Below are positions 12,233 through 23,054 of a stretch of 54,400 nucleotides of DNA, in pieces (within the stretch, counting starts at the first letter, position 1; every line of letters starts with the position of its first letter). The notes under the pieces were generated by a model that was not told where the DNA came from, made no database searches, and saw nothing but the letters and a program-made list of their open reading frames with translations. Position numbers and translations under genes: made by a program. The stretch comes from Psilocybe azurescens (lineage: Eukaryota > Basidiomycota > Agaricomycetes > Agaricales > Agrocybaceae): assembly GCA_023853785.1 (NCBI GenBank), contig JAJIRX010000635.1, forward strand, positions 1 to 54,400, in the 5' to 3' direction.

Positions 12233-13561
12233 CTAGACTTGATTGTTTCTAGATGTGGCATCCACAACGGACTCTCTTGTCAGTTCAACCACTGGGGTCA
12301 GCTCCACATCATCTGCCTGAACCGAGGGGCTAACATCTCCTCCAGCAGTGTTTCCACTCGCGGCCGCTGCCACTCCCTTGCTGTGATCCAAATTGCAAGT
12401 CGCCAAATGTGTGAGAGAGTGAGGCTGATGCCACTAAGTTGTTGTTGGTTGTAGCAATTCTGGCAACCAGAACTGTTGGTGCCATCCCCTACTTCTAGGT
12501 TAGAGACACAGCATGGTCAGATCAGCACTAGAAGGTACATACTGAGACAACAATGAAAATTACTCCCATGTAATACTCCGCTTGCCTCAAGGGAGATCCC
12601 AACCAAACGGCTGACGGAACAACAACAATGATGATGGACTGGAGGAGGAGTACAATTGAGTAAGCTGCGGCTGACTCAATGATCACTGTCGCAATGTGTT
12701 TGAATAATCTGCTGGATGGTCGCTGATGTATTTGGGAAGCAGAATGTATTCTGTACCCAATAATAAATGTCGTGATCGTAGTGGTGGCCAGTGACACAAA
12801 TGTCTGAGCACTGGAGATACCATTAAATAGATTAGCATTTGCGTCACTGGTGATCTGACTGAATTTTATATCTAAAACCGTCGTTGCAACTGTGAGCCCT
12901 GTAATAACATGTCATTACTGGAAATGTTCATGCTGAACTTTCATCCATGAAGCTCACCTAATTCCGTAACTAACAGTATAAATGGAGCCGAAATCACCCA
13001 GAACGATTGTCCCCAGACATGGTAGCATCTCCATATCTGTCAAGACGTTGATGAGATTTAACTCATAATTAACGACAGTGACATACCAATAATCCGTCAG
13101 AAATAATCAAAGAGGAATTCACCAGAAAATCATTGAGGACCCGGATCCATTCAAGGTCGTCCCCCACTGTCCCCAAAAATATCGATTCACGCGTGTTCCC
13201 ATTGGTTACAATAGTCCAATTAATTTGATACCAATCCAAAATAAAGATCAGAAAGCATAGAAAATATAGCACAGAAATGGCTGAAAGAACGATGCGACCA
13301 CTCAAATTGGCAGGCTTTTTGGATACTGTAGGAGACATCATTGATAAAAATTCTTTTGAAGTTAAAGGGAAGAACCCACGGTGAAGGTACATGGTTTCTC
13401 CATATACCATGGTGTAAATTCCTGATGACATAAGTTTGTGGTGCGTTATTCACAGAAGTGGAGGTTTACCCATGAGAAAATAAAAAGCATTGAGCTATTG
13501 AGGTTGCCGCTAATCTCATTCTTTGAACATTGACCGGGTATGGAATGTCAGGCGTAGCCAT
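12233..13561 (-). pseudogene. Seven-helix Agaricomycete membrane protein, unit B copy
   Basis: The gene has six exons on the minus strand, with helices in the expected order. Exon 2 reads GIYTMVYGETMYLH. Exon 3 (about 13100-13330) has LSAISVLYFLCFLIFILDWY and ends ISDGLL. Exon 4 reads IWRCYHVWGQSFWVIS. Exon 5 has LATTTITTFIIGYRI and IIESAAAYSIVLLLQSIIIV, ending YYMGVIFIVVS. Exon 6 starts GMAPTVLVARIA and has a polar tail. The family is common in mushrooms, often called hypothetical; a receptor role is only an analogy. Defects: exon 1 has lost two single bases (near 13483 and 13522), and an extra base near 12362 shifts the tail, giving an early stop. The stop TAG at 12233-12235 is that of the corrected frame. 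Confidence 0.65.
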
Positions 13562-13608
13562 TGTGCGCTGCTGAAGAGTTGTCAATGTTCCTCCACCGAA
13601 CACTTTCC

Positions 13609-13617
13609 TATATATAT
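13609..13617 (-). promoter_or_regulatory. TATA-like element upstream of the 7TM gene, unit B
   Basis: TATATATAT lies 48 bases upstream of the ATG at 13561, as in the other two copies. Confidence 0.45.
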
Positions 13618-15149
13618 CAGTTGACTTGTTGTATGCTAATTATCATACTAAATTTGCCGCAGAGTTGCCATAGATCTTGCAATGCATCATCCTGGCACTG
13701 CCATGATTCAACATCCTCAGTTCCTTCACCGGAAATACGGTCTTGTCTTCACCGAAACCCTTGGACGACATGTTGTCTTAGACGAGAAACTGACTCAATG
13801 TACCAGTTACAATCTTGTCCCAAAACAGTTCCATCCATTTGTAGTGCCTATAGTATGTCCAAGCTCATCATTCGTGATAGTCAACATTTAAGACCTCAGC
13901 CATCATCAATTCATCCGCCACTCTGCATCTCGTCAGTCCGGTGGAGCACAGATACGGTATCTCATTTAGAAGTAGGTAGGCCCCAGGTGATCGTTGGTTC
14001 GCCATCATTTGTGTCCCTAAACATGTGACAGTGAACAACAACAACAGCACTCCAATCAACTCAGTCACTTGAACCGGTCCTGATGAAGTAAGAGGATCAG
14101 CAGATACCTAATTGAACTCGAGGTACTTATAGAGTAAATAAAATGGTGTCCGGAATAGCATTTTAAGATCATTATGCACGGATTATACTATGCCGAGATC
14201 GAAGCTCTGAGGTGCATCAGATCACTTCGTTTGGAAGATCAATTGCCGCGTACTGGTAACTCACCTTGATTAATCTGATAGAATAGCCAGCTGTTGTATG
14301 CGAAAATATCAATGAGACCACGGCACTACTGAGGTAAAAGTTGAAGCATGGGCCATGAGGTTTTGGAATGGGACGAGGGAGAACAGGGCAGACATCATAA
14401 AGAGAAACGGTGAGGAAGACGTCGATGGGTCAAAAGGTGGGTCAGAAATGAGGAACAAGCATATAACATAACTTTGATGAGAATGGGGGCGGAGAGTGTG
14501 GGTAACCGAAGTCGTTTCTATTTCGAAACCTGGTGGTTAGTTGAAGTTCATCCATAGCTACAGTATCACGTCCTCCTCTCTCACGATCAGATATAGTATT
14601 CCTAACATCCCCTGCACCTCCCACATCACGCTGATAAATCTACCCAACCATTATAACTTATTCGACCTGTTTGGAAATGGTATATAGGCTATCGTATCAA
14701 TAACCTAGGCGGGATCATCACCCGCCACCTTCTTGTTTCACGGTCCTGTTGTAGTTACTTTCTATGTTGCAGGTATGAATAAAACGTGATATGGATCAAA
14801 AGTGTCGCAAAGAAGATCAACGACTCCCTATTGCTTTGCCCTTGGATGATTGCATATAGATGAGTGTAGAAATTTACGTGTGTACTCTGAAAGCAGGTAC
14901 AAACCCTTCATATTAGCCATATTATCAACCAATAACTGAGTCACTCCGCATGAATCCTGAGAACAAGTAGAGGTGGGTGGTGAGACTATGGGCGGTGCAA
15001 GGTCGGTATCAGTATGCGGGAGAAGGCCCACTCCATACCTATATCTGACCTATTTAAACGAGATGTGAGTTCCGGTGCGGGTAAGGTTGATGTGTAGATG
15101 AGATGATTAGGTAACTAGTTGAAGGATACAGGAAGAAAATACCCGTAAC

Positions 15150-15160
15150 ATCAACCAGTT
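15150..15160. other. Junction of a private deletion of about 660 bases in unit B
   Basis: Sequence matching 1671-1673 is joined directly to sequence matching 2332 onward. Units A and C carry the intervening bases (1674-2331; about 31580-32310). Only two to three bases (CC) are shared at the junction, so no long repeat mediated the loss. Confidence 0.85.
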
Positions 15161-15312
15161 GGCTAGTCTGTACCACAAACACACAAATGAATTAACAGAG
15201 TTCGCAAACACAAATTTCTAGAAAGACTTGGAGGTATAGCATCGCATCGTGAAGAGACTTGGGAGAAGACATCACCGCAGAAACAGCCGGGGATGGACAG
15301 ACAAGGGGTATT

Positions 15313-16152
15313 TCACCGGGAATACGGAATAAAACTACAAAAGAAATTAAACGGGAGACCTATAATCGATCCTGGGGATGCAGCACAAGCAAGAGAACTC
15401 ACACTCGTATTCCTCTTCCCTATACTATCCCTATCTATCACGTCTAGGTTAGGCTTTGCGTCAGCAAGATCTTTCATCACCTCCAGTCCCACCACCACCC
15501 CCTCCAACTGCAATGCTCGTACCTCCTTCAAATTACATGGAAGGCTGGTCGGATTCGTCGTGTTCCCATTCCTCAAGTTGAGCCTTCAGGTCTTCGATGA
15601 AAAATTGGGCGGGCTAACCACCCAGGGCGGACACGGAGGCCAAGATAACAGTGAACTATGGAGGCAGAAGTGAAAAAAGTGGTATGGGTATGGGCGTGGA
15701 TGAAGTAGGGCCGGGTACAGAGGAGATTGTGCCCTCTTTCCCACCCTCTAGGACCTTCTCCGGCTCACGCTCAAACCCACGGTCCGCTTCAGGCGCCCCG
15801 CTTCACTCCCAATTATCCCCCTCGCCATCCGGGTCATATCGACTCCTACTTTTTCATCCCACCTCCGTCCGCTCTCACTTCGCTTTCCAAGTACCAAATG
15901 ATGCTGCTCTGCACGTCTGCAAGCCAGATCTGCAGGTTTTGCACGAATGATACCGGAAAGAGGGCTCTAGCAGCGGAGATGGAAGCAGAGGCGCATGACG
16001 AGGCGGGGCCGAAGCGGGAAAAAAGATGTTATAGGCGGGACTGGAAGAGGTAAGTGTGGTGTGAGTGTGAGTGTGAAGAATGACGTGAAAGTAGATCATG
16101 ATGAAGGAGATGGTAGGAGCTCTGACGTAGAAAGAGACGACATCGACGCCAT
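15313..16152 (-). pseudogene. Unassigned Ser/Thr/Pro-rich ORF, unit B copy
   Basis: This copy starts at the equivalent ATG (16150-16152) but meets a stop after about 18 codons. Three extra bases and local changes turn CCTTCATCTACT into CCTTCATCATGATCTACT. The downstream segment with VVVGLEVMKDLADAKPN remains readable in a continuous minus-strand frame at 15313-15576. It is therefore more damaged at its start than the unit A copy. Confidence 0.35.
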
Positions 16153-16678
16153 TTATGAAGTAAATGACGGCATAGTTAAACGTCCTGGAAGAGAGGCAGG
16201 AGCAAACGGAAAGCAGATATGCTTACACGTGATAGACAGTGACAGGTCCAAGAGGCGTGCAACAAGGCCACACTCATAAAAAGTCGATATATGCGCTTCA
16301 ACATCACTTAAAGATAAGAATAAAAACGCACCAAAACTCTTCCGGATGTATAATAAATCTCATCTATCACATTCATCAAAATATCAGCTCTCTGTCTCTT
16401 TCTCTGCACTGCCTCCTCTCTTTGTAGCCTTCTCAGAACAATGCTGAAGCTTAAGCTTGGCTGGAAAGACAGAGGCAGGCGAATGACACCATGTCAGCGC
16501 TTCTAAGACCTCGCAGGCACTGGATTCAACTCATCCACCCCTAGCCTTTATAAGCGATGAACGTTTGAACGTTTTAGGAGTTGAGGTATACACGTAAGCT
16601 TACGCACGCATAGGTATGTGTAATGATGCTAAGACAAGAAAGATGATCAATGTCATGATGGCGTCAGATGTTGTGTTA

Positions 16679-19600
16679 TCATCGAGCTACCAGTTCTGCC
16701 AACAAAGAAGCCAGATCAAAACGAGAACAAGAAACAGAAAAAATAAAACAGAACATCAATCGACCAGGAGGTAAAAAAACAGAGAGGAACCTCAGCCCTT
16801 CGCGACCTCAGTAGAGCCTCCCTCGCTTCCCTCGCTCGCATTACGCGTGCTTGCAGACTCCCCCACGCTCAACTTACTCAGCGGTAAATATACACCGTCA
16901 ACCGTCGTCGACGCGTACGATGCAGCCGTAGATGACGGACCCTGCCCTTACCCCTGCGCTATCTTCTCCCATCCGACTCGAGCAACGACAGCGTACCTAC
17001 ACTCCTCGTCCGCCCCACATTATTCGCAGCCGCCACCACGCGTAGTATCAGCTCACTGCTCCCTCTCCGCTTCACCTTCGTGCTTGCAGCTGTCACCGTG
17101 ACTGTGCTACTAGATGATGAGGTGCACACATTCGTGTTCGACGAACTCGGGTGCGAATTCAGACTTGCAGCGTATGACAGCATGCGCTTGAGGAATGGAC
17201 TGGAGAGTTTTTCCTCGTCTGCAAGGTAGTACACAAGCGTGGGGGTAGCGACACACGTCCAGTTACTGCCGCTGCATGTGCTGCTTCGTGTGCGGAGGCG
17301 AGGTCCGAGCTTGCTTGCGGGGACGGAGGTGTGGGTACGGCAAGGGTTTTGGGTTGTTCGCGGTTGTGTTGTTGTTATTGTACGTGTGGTTGGAGGGTCT
17401 GGCGGCGGACGAGTGCTCCGACGATGAATCCGATGACGACGCTGTCAACGGCGGGAACCCGCTCAAGTGCGCAGGAGCAGACCGCGCGGACGTCCGAATC
17501 AACGCCCTGAGGATCCTTGTAAGAGGCGGCGCCACCGGGGCCAGGATTCCGCCACCGTTGTCGTCGTGTTGTCCCTCCGCTTCCCTCTCCTTCCGCTCAC
17601 TGAGACTAGGCGGCGGACTATCCAACTCCTCGTCGTCATCCAGAACATGCGCCTGCATCTGCGCTCTATGCTGTTGTCGCTGTAAATCCTGCTGCAGCTG
17701 CGACTGCGGCCGTTTCTGCTTCGGAATCCCATTCGCAATGCCATTCCCCTTTTCAAACTCAAAGATCATGCCAAAGTTCAACCCCGACCTTCAGCAAGCG
17801 CTTGAACAGGCTCACGAGCTCCGCCAGAGAAGGTGTAGCAAGCGTCTGGTAGGTGGAGGTGAGCACGATGCCCTTCATTGCGGAGACAGGCATGAATTCG
17901 GAGTAGGTAGCGAATAGGCACGAGGCGGTGGGTGTCTCCAGGGCAGGGTTCGCGATTGTTGTAGTGTGGCTGTCATTCATGTTGGTGGTAGCGCCACTGT
18001 TGCTTGTGTTGGTGTCGGTGTGATTGTTGTTGGGGGTTGGGTAAGGTTGCCCTGCTGTGAGGGATTCGGACGGGGATCGTGTTTGCGGCGTCGAGGTCGT
18101 GATGATGTGACCTGTGCCGTCGCGCGCGATCGGTGCTCTAGGTGATTTTTAACTTCTTCGAGAGGATTTTTTCCCTCCTGACCTGAAAGAAGAGGACGTG
18201 AGCATGAAGACCGAAGGTGCAAAAAGTGCAAAAAACAAAACGCCTGCCTCCCGGGCAAACACAGGAATAAAGGGCAAGAAAACAAGAAGAGAAAGATATG
18301 AACAGACGAACAAACTTTTCGCCAACCCATCCTCATCCTTCCTCATCCTCGCCTCATCCTCCTTGTCCACATCCTTCAGCCTCCACTCCACCACCAGCAG
18401 CGCTGCCTCTCTGTCCACCACCCACTGCACCCGCTCCTCTGCCTCCTTCCTCACCTCCTCTTACCGGCACATACACTCCTGGTCGATCTTGACCCTCCGC
18501 ACAAACAACGTCTATGATCTCTTCCTCGCTCTTCGTGACTGCCAGTGTCACTTCTTCTTCACGTTCCATTACTAACACACGCAGCTGTTCTTCGCGCTGC
18601 GGCTTGCTTTGCCGCATGCTCGATGTCAGGCTGGGTGTGCTGTTATTGTTGCTGTCGGTATTGGGTCTGCGACGATTGTAACTGCTCGCGCAGTTGGACG
18701 ATGAGTGTGCTGGAGCGAGGGAATTTCTTGCTTTTTAGAATTGACCACGGGGGTGAGGTGTTGTTCGCGCTCCTGGAGGTTGTGCTTGCGCCCGAGACTT
18801 GGCGTTCTTTGCCGGATACCGCGGCACGGTAGACTTTGACGGTCGCGAGCCTGCAAGGATATAGCATCGCATTAGAAATCATATCCAGAGAAGGAGAGAG
18901 AGACGACCGTTGGAAATCAAAACCACGTACATCTTTTCAGTCTCAGAGACCTTAATGAGCTCGAGGCGGTCATATTGAAGGAGATGGGGGAAGAGGGGCG
19001 CATAGCAAGCTTGAGGATGTAAATTGAACATGCCTAGAATCTGGGGTAGTCGAAATAGCATGCACGTTGCGATTAAGCATGCACTTTGATGATACAGTGA
19101 TTATCCGCGGGATAATGGTGAAATTTGGCCGTTGCTATATGTCCACATCTATATTAATCCCTATTGTTTGGAGATATACGAACGTGAAATAATCTTACCG
19201 GATGAAAATGCTGAGTTCCGAGTGGGTCCTGGCTTTGTGGAAGGGTGGTTTGAGCACACAGAGCTCATATATCAGGCAGCCCAACGACCGGATGTCGGAT
19301 TTCGAGTCGTACGACCCTTCCTGCATGAGTTCGAGAGACATGTAGCATAGAGTCTGGGGTGGGGATAGGGGAGGGGCGGAACATATTACTGAGTCAACCG
19401 AGCGCGCCGACGACACATAGTACATCTAATAAAGAGACAACGTGAATGATGACGGCAGATTTGGTTTCGAGTTCGGAGTTAGGCCAGTGGGAAATGATTG
19501 CGTAACGTTCACTCACGTGTTGCGAAAAAACGCTGGGCGAATTCAATACCCGAATCATGTCATCATCATCGTTTCTAGATAACATCGCTGGACATCATTT
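16679..19600 (-). pseudogene. NIMA/KIN3-type serine/threonine kinase remnant, unit C
   Basis: This copy of the kinase remnant at 3853-6760 is nearly identical. It keeps TLCYMSLELMQEGSYDSKSD (about 19340), the C-lobe segment RLELIKVSETEKM (about 18940), the coiled coil (18354-18617) and the tail with ADEEKLSSPFLKRM (about 17215). Private indels include a one-base change that splits KVGV from NFGMIFEFEKGNG near 17775. Just before the activation loop the frame reads FAQRFFAT before a GTGAGT donor near 19514, because one T more than in unit B restores the run. Several breaks, such as the one near 18145, are shared with unit B. Confidence 0.75.
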
Positions 19601-20845
19601 GATATTGCCATGTAGTTTCTCAAGGCGCTGGGTATGATTTTAGTGATCAGGCTGTGGCAAGACGAGGATGCAGATGAGGTGAATGTGGGCGACTCCTATC
19701 CGAGCTCAATGTCATACACCAGCTCCAGTATCAGTCGGCCCCATTCAATCATGATTCTCCCCCCTCCTCTTCCATTCTTGCCTGTTCTGATTCTAAAAGC
19801 ACCAAGTTAACGCCACCCCGTGTTATCTTAAATGCGGTTTTGCTTCATTATCGTGAAAAGCTTTCGGTGATGTCTGGTTCTGTTCTAATGAATCGAAAGT
19901 TAATGGTAATGTCAATGTCAAACGAGGCTTAGGGTGAATATTTTGAATATGTGCGTGCGCTGCCTCCCAGGTATGCGCCCGCCCCATCTGATTCTCCCCT
20001 ATAACACTCTCCCTAACCCTTGATTGTCTCCAAGTCGGCACGCCAGCCTCGCGCCGTACTGCCCGCATCGCATACGATCGCGTTCCTGCTTATGAAGCAC
20101 CGCATGACGCCTGCGCGCAAGTGGTTCAGCGGCGTCGGTTCCAGTGATTATGATGCTAACGGGAAGAGAGGCGGGGATAAAGGTACGAGGAGTGTATTTC
20201 AGACGTGTGCGTGAGCTGCTGAAGATGGAGAAAAAGTCTGAATGCAGGAGATGGAGGAGGGTATGATCCGTCGTCGGTTGTGGATTGGTGCTATTCCCCT
20301 ATACATCCTCCGCCTTTATTTGGCGTCTAGTCGATCGTTTCAGTGTTTGCCTGGATTTTTCGCTTCTTGAGTCGTTCAACTTGGTTTGGTTTCCATGCGT
20401 CCTTTTCTGATGTGCGGTTTTGTTTTTTATTTTCACAACACCCTTCTTTTTTGTTCTACTATCACACCTAACCCGTGAATCCGAGTGCAGAGTAAAAGAG
20501 ATTATATCCCCGGCACTCCTCCGTAACCGTTCTACGGACGGAGCTTGAGTCGAGTTCTGGGATGCTTCGTGTTTATTCTTTTTCCCTTGCTGACTTGTCA
20601 TACCCTTTGCTATTGCTATTTGATTTAAGCTTTACGGATTTGGATTCTAGTACGCCCCCAGAAAACATAAAAAGAATAAATACCGAACAAAACAAACGAC
20701 TGCAACCCCTTCCCTTCCCACCTAACGACGTCCAGAGGACACCCTACGCCTACCCATCCATACCCATGCGCTTGACGCGGCACCCGCACCACCCCTATCC
20801 TCGTTTTTAGCTTAACCCCTGCGCACCACACTCACCCACCTTACA

Positions 20846-22804
20846 CTAAAAATCCTGCCATTCGGGTTTTATTACATCCGACCGCGCTCTATCCCTCCTC
20901 TTCTTTTTCCTCTCATATTTCATCACCTCATCACCGCCACCCTTCTTCCTCACACCAAAGATACCCCCAAGTACAACAAGCGTCACCGGCACTACACATC
21001 ACACACACACCCCATTCACAGGCGGATACGCGCTATTATGCTCCAGCGTTTATTGCAGTGGGGGTGTCAGGGCGACAATGAGCGAGAGTAACGCTGCATA
21101 TAGCAGGCAGTGAGGAACACGTGTATCGAGAGCAGGGGCATGCGGAGCGGGTGGAGGATGTATGCGTGGGTGGGCCGGAGCGTGGTGAGGGAGGAGAGAA
21201 GATCGGAGAAGGTGCGGTGCGTGCGGGTGACCACAGGCACCGTGTTCGAGGTCGGAAGTTCCATCGAGATCCCGTTCGACTTCATCCTCCTCCCCCTCTT
21301 CGCCATCCTCAGTATCACCCGTCACGCCACCCCTCGCACCCATACCCATGCCCACACCCACCCCTCTCCTACCCGCCGTTACCCCTACGCCAAAAGCAGT
21401 AGCACCGATACCCCACACTGGAAAATTAACCTGACTCTCGTTCGGACTATTCGGAAACGAGTTACAAAATGTCGTGTTGCGCCTGCCGGGAGGGACCAGG
21501 GTCTCCTGTTCCTGTTCATGTGCCGTTTTGGTCCCGTTGTCCCGATGCATGTTGCGTGTTGCGTTTGGGGGCCTTCGCAATGTCCGTGCTAAGACGCTCC
21601 AATCGATGACACAGAAGCGGCACCTGGGACTCTGGAAGATACGGGCCGACGATGGTGCAGAGGACAACGGCGACTCTGAACACCTGTTACCTTCTTCTTC
21701 AACGCCGATGAATTTGAATGGACAAGCGTGGAACTCAACGCATATGTCCACAGATCATGCTCGCTGTCCTCTCCCTCATCGGTGGAGTTCAAGAGGAGCG
21801 GAATGCATGCGCCTTCCTTTTGCCATGAAGGTTGGTGTCGAGATCGAAGATGGATATGGATGACGTTGTTGTGGACGAGATAATGGGGGCACAGTAACGA
21901 TGTCGGAGAGCGATGAGGCTCACGCCGTAGCTATACATCTGCTGGACAGGGTTAGTGGGATGTATATGCGCATTAGAATGACAGTGCGAACGTGGACGTA
22001 ATGGGAAGGGCTAAGGAAATAGGAAAGAGGAAACAAGAGGGATAGGGAATAGGTAGGGTAGGGGTATATGATACAAGTACAAAAAAAAGCGAAAATCAAG
22101 AGGCCAAACTCACATACCACCATGCCCAGCGCATTGTACATCGTCAAATATGCTAGCGTTTGTCCAAGCATCGCGTTCTTGTTTTAGTCCGAGCTCCACC
22201 CGAGTTTGGGCACCAAGACGAGGAGGCTTTGTATCGGCGCAATGAGGATGGGGTCAGTTAGCTCCGAGTTCATGAACATCACGGTTGCCATGATCAAGCT
22301 CCTATGTGAGCGCGGATGTGTGAGTTGGGATCAATTAAACGTGGAGGAGTGATAGAATGAGAGAAATGTCAGCGGGGTTAGATAGAGCGAACGTATGTGG
22401 GTATATCTGGATGGGAGTGATGAAAGGAGGGATATGGCAGGATCAAAAGCGAAAGGAAACGAGAAAGGGAATTGGCAAAGGACGACAAACACGGGGACAA
22501 GGGAAGGATGGAATGTACGTACCGCTGCAACTTCCTCAACCCAAATGTCCTGCCTAGAACCCCGTATAAAACCACCAAGGTGGCGGTGACGGTGATCAAC
22601 CGAGCTATACGTTGAATCAGTTGATCACAGATGTCGATGTTAGTGATATATACAGCACAAGCCTTGGAGTGAACCAGAAATATTTCGTAGAGACTGTATA
22701 CATACTCTTTGAGTCCTCTTATCCAGAATATCCAGTTTTTCCAGGATATACAAAGCAGTATATATCAGAAACACTTCGAGGATGGACTGACATAAAGGGT
22801 GAAG
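20846..22804 (-). pseudogene. Auxin-efflux-carrier-like (AEC family) transporter remnant, unit C
   Basis: This is the second copy of the transporter. Its first recognisable exon is open (LHPLCQSILEVFLIY, about 22760-22804) where unit B has a stop. The in-frame TAA after GWSSD is present here too (near 22184), so that defect predates the duplication if it is real. The hAT element at 22880-26452 sits 75 bases upstream of this exon. If a short upstream exon ending before GTGAGT near 26533 belongs to the gene, the element lies in an intron; otherwise it lies in the 5' region. Confidence 0.7.
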
Positions 22805-22871
22805 CTATAAACTTTTTGCATACTGCGCATCTGTGCATCATTCGACATTTTTCAGGGGGAGGCTTACACGT

Positions 22872-22879
22872 GATCAATG
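22872..22879. repeat. hAT target site duplication, left
   Basis: GATCAATG directly precedes the element. The identical octamer follows it at 26453-26460. Eight-base duplications are the hAT hallmark. Confidence 0.95.
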
Positions 22880-22896
22880 TAAGGCCTGTCATGGAT
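22880..22896 (+). repeat. hAT terminal inverted repeat, left
   Basis: TAAGGCCTGTCATGGAT is an exact inverted match to 26436-26452. Confidence 0.95.
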
Positions 22897-22929
22897 CGGC
22901 AAAAACCGGTTGATATCCGTGACCGTTTG

Positions 22930-22990
22930 TTAAATATAACCGCGGTTTAGTAACCGCGGTTATATTAACAAACCGCGGTTAACCGCGGTT
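22930..22990. repeat. Subterminal palindromic array in the hAT element
   Basis: The self-complementary decamer AACCGCGGTT occurs at 22938-22947, 22952-22961, 22971-22980 and 22981-22990. The first two sit inside a larger imperfect inverted repeat (22930-22969). In other hAT elements short subterminal repeats bind the transposase; that role here is inference. The right end has related but non-palindromic CCGAACC-type motifs (26370-26430). Confidence 0.8.
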
Positions 22991-23054
22991 TGCCGGTTTT
23001 GACAAATCATAATAAGTTATATTTGGGAATATATTAAAACTCCGACATCAATCG

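Larger units (their letters stand above)
3733..16560. repeat. Tandem segmental repeat, unit B
   Basis: This unit matches 16561-33658 almost base for base, with offsets near 12830 before the hAT insertion of unit C and near 16415 after it. It carries, all on the minus strand, NIMA-like kinase, auxin-efflux-like carrier, an unassigned ORF, the 7TM protein, the gene-poor stretch and a Ser/Thr/Pro-rich ORF. Relative to units A and C it has lost about 660 bases at a junction near 15155. It preserves the empty target site of the hAT element at 10037-10045. Confidence 0.9.
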
